DNA from: Candidatus Poribacteria bacterium
Lineage (GTDB): Bacteria; Poribacteria; DTPJ01
Assembly (NCBI GenBank): GCA_011334435.1
Contig: DTPJ01000272.1
Coordinates: forward strand, 1 to 10,603
Length of the DNA: 10,603 nt
Reading direction: 5' to 3'
A program made the position numbers and the translations under genes. Positions 6,309-10,603 of this stretch are shown here, piece after piece; the stretch's first letter is position 1, and the number at the start of each line of letters is the position of its first letter. The notes under the pieces are model-generated. The model was not told the DNA's origin, made no database searches, and saw nothing but the letters and a program-made list of their open reading frames with translations.

Positions 6309-8018
6309 ATGCTAAAAAAGTCACTTGCATTTTTCTTGATATTCATTTTTGTTTCAGCTTATGCCACTGAGATATGGTCAGAGGATATACAGACACCTCA
6401 AACACCTATTGACGATTCAAAACAACCTTACACAAGAGATGACGTTTATCGTCAATTAGAATTATTCTCTACCGCACTATCATACGTTTTAGGCAATTAT
6501 CGTGAAAATTTAACCAAAGAGCAGCTGGAAAAAGTTATGAGCGAAGCTATAAGAGGTATGCTTCAAGGATTAGGAGACAGATATTCATTCTATCAAGAGG
6601 AAACATCAAGAAAGCGTGAACAGGAAAATCTATTTTTCGCAAAGTTTGGTGGCATCGGAATAAGAATATTGCCTTCTCCAGATGGGTTTGTTTATGTAGT
6701 TCAACCAATGGATGGTTCGCCTGCAATGAAAGCTGGTCTCCATTCTGGCGATAAAATATTAGCAGTTGACGGAAAATCCATAGAAAATCAAGCATTAGAA
6801 GACGTAGTAAACATTATTCGCGGTGAAGTAGGGACAAAAGTTACTCTCACAATTCTTCGCCAAGGAATTGATTCCCCATTTGACGTTGTAGTTACCAGGG
6901 CTATAATCAATTATCCAAGCGTAAAAAGCACTATCATAGATAAAAATATCGGCTATATATCTATCTCTGATTTTACAGCAGAAACCGCAACAGAATTGAA
7001 TAAAAGCATAGAAGAATTAAGAGGAAAAGGTATGAAAGGGTTGATATTGGATTTGCGGGGCAATTCTGGCGGTATGCTTACTTCTGCTGTTGATGTGTCA
7101 AGCACATTCATCTCCGAAGGTCTCATTGTTTCAACAGATGGAAGGCTTGACAGGTTTGATGCAGAATATAGGGCAACAGCAAAGGAGAAATTAGATAAAG
7201 ATTTTGTAAAATATACAACGAGTATACCTCTTATATTACTTGTAAATAATGGCAGTGCAAGCGGATCGGAGATCGTCGCAGGGGCAATCAAAGACCATAA
7301 AAGAGGTTTACTCATCGGCGAGAGAACATTTGGCAAAGGGGTTGTGCAACAGAGATTTCCATTGGATGAAAACAGGGCAGTCTCTATAACTGTATCTATA
7401 TATAAAACTCCAAATGGCAATTGGATACACGAGAAAGACCTTTTCAGTGTTGATGTGAATATGCAAAAAGAACTTGACGAGGGCAAAATACCAGAAGGTT
7501 TGCGTCAAGAATTCGCTAATAATAAAATTCCTTTGTCGGGTTCTGCTACGATTAAGACAAAAGATAGGATCAGGAATAAAGGCGTAAGATGGCAGATAAA
7601 TGATGGAGAGAATATCTATACTGTTAAAAAAGAGGAAGGCAAGATAAAAATATCACAGGGCGGAGTTAATCCCGATATAGAGGTTGAGCAACCTAATCTT
7701 CTTGAAGATAGCGGAGATAGCGATGCGGTTAAAATGTTGACGAAATTTTATGAAGGTGAATATGTTAATAAATTTGTCTATGACTACGTTGAAAAACATA
7801 AAGAACAGTCTCCCGAGGAACAGCTTAATGGTCTTTTAGGGAAAATGCCAGAACTGATGAAAACGCTTAGTGATAACGGCATAACTTTAAGTGAACGCAT
7901 CGTTAGGATGTATGTCAGAAGGACATTCTCATCAACACAGAGCGCACCAAATATTGATCTTGAAAATGATCTTCAACTTGCCCGTGCTGTTGAGGAGATA
8001 ACAAAACAGATTAAATGA
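6309..8018 (+). CDS. S41 family C-terminal processing peptidase (CtpA/Prc-like) with PDZ domain
   Basis: This exported serine protease cleaves near the C-termini of envelope proteins using a Ser-Lys dyad. Residues 1-19 form a signal peptide (MLKKS, a hydrophobic core, AYA). A helical N-terminal part follows, with GLGDRYSFY at 88-96, the position of the family's LDPHSSY-like motif. The PDZ domain spans about 113-197 (KFGGIGIRI, GLHSGDKILAVDG). The protease core has GYISISDF (215-222), LDLRGNSGG (247-255), NNGSASGSE (313-321) with nucleophile Ser318, and RTFGKGVVQ (339-347) with Lys343; the 25-residue spacing matches E. coli Tsp. Between TPNG (367-370) and GGVNPDIEVEQP (451-462) lies an insertion of about 80 residues, and a helical tail follows from 470. 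At 569 residues it is longer than typical CtpA. GGAGGA lies eight bases before ATG 6309. The natural substrate is unknown; envelope lipoproteins are plausible. Confidence 0.92.
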   Translation: MLKKSLAFFLIFIFVSAYATEIWSEDIQTPQTPIDDSKQPYTRDDVYRQLELFSTALSYVLGNYRENLTKEQLEKVMSEAIRGMLQGLGDRYSFYQEETSRKREQENLFFAKFGGIGIRILPSPDGFVYVVQPMDGSPAMKAGLHSGDKILAVDGKSIENQALEDVVNIIRGEVGTKVTLTILRQGIDSPFDVVVTRAIINYPSVKSTIIDKNIGYISISDFTAETATELNKSIEELRGKGMKGLILDLRGNSGGMLTSAVDVSSTFISEGLIVSTDGRLDRFDAEYRATAKEKLDKDFVKYTTSIPLILLVNNGSASGSEIVAGAIKDHKRGLLIGERTFGKGVVQQRFPLDENRAVSITVSIYKTPNGNWIHEKDLFSVDVNMQKELDEGKIPEGLRQEFANNKIPLSGSATIKTKDRIRNKGVRWQINDGENIYTVKKEEGKIKISQGGVNPDIEVEQPNLLEDSGDSDAVKMLTKFYEGEYVNKFVYDYVEKHKEQSPEEQLNGLLGKMPELMKTLSDNGITLSERIVRMYVRRTFSSTQSAPNIDLENDLQLARAVEEITKQIK

Positions 8019-8065
8019 TGAATACTAAATTTTTGATACCAGATTATTTTTGTAATAGGTGATAT

Positions 8066-8093
8066 TTGACTTCGGATATAGTCATTATATATT
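8066..8093 (+). promoter_or_regulatory. Candidate promoter of the restriction-modification unit, with inverted repeat between -35 and -10
   Basis: TTGACT (8066-8071) and TATATT (8088-8093) each match the sigma-70 consensus at five of six positions, with a 16-base spacer. Transcription would start near 8100, about 57 bases before the methyltransferase ATG. The inverted repeat TGACT-N8-AGTCA (8067-8084) overlaps the -35 box and fills the spacer, so a bound protein should block RNA polymerase. That makes it a candidate operator. Confidence 0.5.
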
Positions 8094-8120
8094 TACAAAA
8101 TGGCAACAGAATTCATTAAT

Positions 8121-8160
8121 ATCACTGAGGTAGTATATGGATCACTGAGGTAGTATATGG
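8121..8160 (+). repeat. Perfect 20-bp tandem duplication covering ribosome-binding site and start codon
   Basis: The unit ATCACTGAGGTAGTATATGG occurs twice head to tail (8121-8140 and 8141-8160). Each copy holds a GAGGT ribosome-binding site and an ATG five bases later. The first ATG (8137) opens a three-codon ORF, Met-Asp-His, ending at TGA 8146-8148. That stop overlaps the second GAGGT and lies eight bases before the true ATG at 8157. Each copy also contains ACT-N5-AGT. Confidence 0.97.
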
Positions 8161-9464
8161 AAAAGTTAGAAAGTTTCAAAAATCAGTTAGCTTTTGATTT
8201 TTATAATGATAAAGAGAAAATCAAAAAGAAACTTGATCCCAATAATGAGAATTCGGAAAAGAAAGTTCAAATACTTTTTAGAAATACAATCCCTGAAATT
8301 CCATTGACTACATCAGGAACATTCTCTGTATACAAGTATCCTGCCAAGTTTATACCTCAGGTTATTGCTTATGTTCTAAAAGAATATGCCAAGCCCGGTA
8401 TGAAAATATTTGATCCGTTTGCAGGTTCAGGAACAGTAGGTATTGTATCAAGAGTCTATGGATATGACTATATATTGTGGGACTTAAATCCCATGATAGA
8501 GGTAATTCACAATACTGCTGTTATTAAAAGAATAGATACTAATCCCGCAAGCATAATAAGAAACATTAAAAACTCAGATAAAGAGTTTGTTCCGAATTGG
8601 TCTAATATTAAATATTGGTTTCCAGAAGAATTTCTTTCATTGCTTGCAAAGGCTTGGGGTGTTGCCAATTCATTAACAGAAACTGACAAGTATTTGCTTC
8701 TGATACCTTTGCTTAAAGTATCAAGATTTTTTTCTTATAGTGATGAAAAAGTTCATAAACTTTATAAATCAAAACATTCTAAAAAAAAAGTAGAAGAGCT
8801 GCTGAAAGTAGATTGGAAATCAAAATTTTATTTAATGTTGGAAAAAGAAATGTATATACTTCTTAGAAAGATAAAGGAATATAATAAACTTAATCCGAAG
8901 CAAGTTAATTATCAAATACGATCAGGAATAGATATATTAGAAACAAAATTAGACGATCAAGTTAATATATTAATCACATCCCCACCTTACTTACAAGCCC
9001 AAGAGTATATTAGATCAACAAAACTTGAATTATTTTGGTTAGGATATGATGAAGCATACATTAAAGAGCTAAGTAAAAAAGAGATACCATACAGATCGGT
9101 AAATGAAGTTAATATATATTCAGACAAATATTTCAAATTCAGAGAACAAATTGAAGAACCTCATCTTAAACAGCTTTATGATAGGTATTTTAACGCAATA
9201 TTGGGGTCTTTTTCTTCTTTAGAAGAAAATGTTAAAGATTACTTATTTATTTTTGTAGGACCTGCAAAAATTAGAACTACTTCTATTCCTATAGATGAAA
9301 TACTCATAGAGCATCTAAGAGAATTTGGTTGGAAACATGAAATCACATTTATTGATAAGATAGTATCACGAGTAATGTTTGAGTCAAAAATCAATCCTGC
9401 TTCAGGAGTAGAGGATAGTAGAATAAAAACAGAGCATTTAGTGGTTCTGAAAAGGGATATTTGA
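8157..9464 (+). CDS. DNA amino-methyltransferase, likely type II modification enzyme (N4-cytosine type)
   Basis: The enzyme transfers a methyl group from S-adenosylmethionine to an exocyclic amino group in DNA, protecting sites from the partner nuclease. Motif X-like sequence YKYPAKFIP (59-67) precedes motif I FDPFAGSGTVG (85-95), which binds SAM; an acidic strand end follows at LWDLNP (108-112). Catalytic motif IV is TSPPYL (274-279). SPPY is more typical of N4-cytosine than of N6-adenine enzymes (DPPY/NPPY). The 180 residues between motifs I and IV are Lys- and aromatic-rich and probably hold the target recognition region, an X-I-TRD-IV order as in alpha-type enzymes. The sequence specificity cannot be read. 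Base composition is low: 60-base samples at 8161, 8701 and 9001 have 20, 25 and 27% GC, against 33-55% in samples from neighbouring genes. This suggests acquisition by transfer. Confidence 0.9.
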   Translation: MEKLESFKNQLAFDFYNDKEKIKKKLDPNNENSEKKVQILFRNTIPEIPLTTSGTFSVYKYPAKFIPQVIAYVLKEYAKPGMKIFDPFAGSGTVGIVSRVYGYDYILWDLNPMIEVIHNTAVIKRIDTNPASIIRNIKNSDKEFVPNWSNIKYWFPEEFLSLLAKAWGVANSLTETDKYLLLIPLLKVSRFFSYSDEKVHKLYKSKHSKKKVEELLKVDWKSKFYLMLEKEMYILLRKIKEYNKLNPKQVNYQIRSGIDILETKLDDQVNILITSPPYLQAQEYIRSTKLELFWLGYDEAYIKELSKKEIPYRSVNEVNIYSDKYFKFREQIEEPHLKQLYDRYFNAILGSFSSLEENVKDYLFIFVGPAKIRTTSIPIDEILIEHLREFGWKHEITFIDKIVSRVMFESKINPASGVEDSRIKTEHLVVLKRDI

Positions 9465-10444
9465 TGTATCGGATATTAAAAAGTGAACTAAATAATACAG
9501 CCAAATTCAAAGATAAGTTTTATGAGTATGTTCAAAACCTTCAAAATATCATAGATAAAGAAGCTAATGTTTACCTTAATCAAGAAGAATTGAGTGATTT
9601 ATTGCTTTCCGCTTGCAGAGCTAATGAGTTTAATATAATAGAATTTCAAGGTAGGAATAGTTTCGTAAACGAAGATAATGTTTTGAGATGGATAAATGAG
9701 AAATTAATACCAAATACAATTATATTAAATCTAGATGATCCAGATGTAGTAAGGTTATTACTATTCTGTATAGAGATTACTTATCAAATGTTTGAGGGTG
9801 GGACAAAAGCAACGACAACCCAAAAAGGATTTAGAGATAGGAGAAGGACTTTTGAATCAATTTTGTCAGATCAATTTGTTGGGAAATTAGGGGAAGTGAT
9901 AGTTAAAAAGCTTCTTGAAATGAAATACAATATTCAAATCCTCTTAGATTGGGATATATCAACTCAAATTGAGAGATATCGCAGTGACATTGTTAATGCA
10001 AGCAAAAGGGTAAGTATAAAATCTTCCCCTTCTTTGGCTGGTATATGGGCTGAAGCAGACATCGGATATGATTATGGTATTACTGTTAAGTGTTCTGTTC
10101 CACAACCAACTATTCTGCAATTTTTTGTTGAGGTATGTGGATTTTTAAAGCTTCTTGACTTTGCTGATGCAAGAATTCCCAGCGATGATGAACGTTTCAA
10201 AGGTTATATTCAAGAAATGAGGAAAAGAATCAGAGGCTATAAATGTGGAGAAATCCAGACAAGCCTGAAAGGTTTTGTTTGTGGATACTTTGATACTCAT
10301 GAGTATAAACCTGTTAGTAAAGGCGTAGAATTGCCTTATCTTGGGGAAGTCAGGGAGGAAAGATATTTGATAAAAATTAGCCAACTTAAATATACAGATG
10401 AAGACTGGAACAAATTCCTATATTGTATTGGTATCTTAAATTAA
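9464..10444 (+). CDS. Probable type II restriction endonuclease, PD-(D/E)XK-like
   Basis: I do not recognise a named endonuclease family. The case rests on position and on a weak nuclease signature. The 326-residue protein starts at ATG 9464, which shares one base with the methyltransferase stop codon (TGATG), after AAAGGGAT. A TTG three bases earlier is in frame but less likely. Residues 139-152 (VGKLGEVIVKKLLE) look like the core helix with Glu144 found in many restriction enzymes and Mrr-type nucleases. Asp175 in YRSDIVNA and then VSIKSS (183-188) fit the D...xK hairpin, with Ser184 where Glu/Asp/Gln is usual and Lys186 as the candidate catalytic lysine. The N-terminal third is helical and may bind DNA or form the dimer. 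There is no signal peptide. Tight coupling to a methyltransferase of this kind is the normal layout of a type II restriction-modification pair. Alternatives include a different methyltransferase-linked accessory nuclease. Confidence 0.68.
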   Translation: MYRILKSELNNTAKFKDKFYEYVQNLQNIIDKEANVYLNQEELSDLLLSACRANEFNIIEFQGRNSFVNEDNVLRWINEKLIPNTIILNLDDPDVVRLLLFCIEITYQMFEGGTKATTTQKGFRDRRRTFESILSDQFVGKLGEVIVKKLLEMKYNIQILLDWDISTQIERYRSDIVNASKRVSIKSSPSLAGIWAEADIGYDYGITVKCSVPQPTILQFFVEVCGFLKLLDFADARIPSDDERFKGYIQEMRKRIRGYKCGEIQTSLKGFVCGYFDTHEYKPVSKGVELPYLGEVREERYLIKISQLKYTDEDWNKFLYCIGILN

Positions 10445-10603
10445 AAGATATCGAAATATAAAAATTGTAAACCAAATTTCGGTTCTTTGGTAATAAATAT
10501 GAAAAGAAAATATGAAAGGACTTGACATATTGACAAGGAGTGATGAATTGACAGACTGATAGTGTGCCAGAGAAGATGACATAAAAACGATATCATCTAT
10601 CTA
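10445..10603. other. Intergenic tail with weak hairpin and three TTGACA hexamers
   Basis: A small hairpin, ACCAAA (10471-10476) with TTTGGT (10486-10491), lies 27 bases after the endonuclease stop. It lacks a T-tract, so it is at best a weak terminator. TTGACA then occurs at 10522, 10530 and 10548 without a TATAAT-like box at 16-18 bases. A 15-codon ORF starts at ATG 10512 and ends at 10559, but it has no ribosome-binding site. I see no supported gene. Confidence 0.4.

Noticed and set aside
6547..7508. Minus-strand open frames opposite the protease gene
   Set aside because: They are antisense shadows of a protein with intact S41 and PDZ motifs, and they show no motifs or ribosome-binding sites of their own.
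10512..10559. Short plus-strand ORF of 15 codons after the endonuclease gene
   Set aside because: Too short, with no Shine-Dalgarno sequence and no similarity that I recognise.
10441..10596. A 51-codon minus-strand ORF at the right edge
   Set aside because: It has no visible ribosome-binding site, its composition is a run of hydrophobic and aromatic residues as expected from AT-rich antisense sequence, and it resembles no known family.

Overview
The window comes from a bacterial chromosome of low to moderate GC. Ribosome-binding sites are of bacterial type (GGAGG, or GGTGAT matching the end of 16S rRNA), the promoters look like sigma-70, and two proteins carry lipobox signal peptides. The gene content suggests an uncultured, Gram-negative-like lineage: an FlgT-like lipoprotein, a BsuPI-type lipoprotein, a nucleoside hydrolase with a DTDIGGDIDD motif, a BchC-like dehydrogenase and an S41 peptidase. 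The phylum cannot be fixed from sequence reading alone.

Left half, minus strand (about 5330 down to 1). A probable operon starts near 5300 and reads leftward. It encodes a medium-chain dehydrogenase without classical zinc ligands (5206-4235), a nucleoside hydrolase-family protein with a possible signal peptide (4208-3285), a 541-residue PurB-like adenylosuccinate lyase (3245-1620) and a two-domain lipoprotein that overlaps it by 23 bases (1642-779). After a 223-base gap with a perfect 10-bp hairpin comes the 5' part of a second lipoprotein gene (555 to beyond base 1), with a BsuPI domain and what may be the start of a PrcB-like domain. The hydrolase and lyase both point to purine handling. 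The two lipoproteins look like envelope proteins of unknown role.

Middle, plus strand (5402-8018). A clear sigma-70 promoter drives a tRNA-Arg(CCT), which has one mismatched pair in its anticodon stem. Next come a PHP-family metal-dependent phosphoesterase (5562-6209), a terminator-like AT-rich inverted repeat, and an exported PDZ/S41 C-terminal processing protease (6309-8018).

Right end, plus strand (8066-10444). A compact, AT-rich two-gene unit looks like a type II restriction-modification system. An amino-methyltransferase (motif I DPFAGSGT, motif IV TSPPY) is followed, with a one-base overlap, by a PD-(D/E)XK-like protein that is probably the cognate endonuclease. Its promoter carries an inverted repeat between the -35 and -10 boxes. 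The methyltransferase start region (Shine-Dalgarno plus ATG) is duplicated as a perfect 20-bp tandem repeat, which creates a three-codon upstream ORF. This control region and the unfamiliar endonuclease are the most interesting part of the window. The last 159 bases hold no convincing gene but contain three closely spaced TTGACA hexamers.
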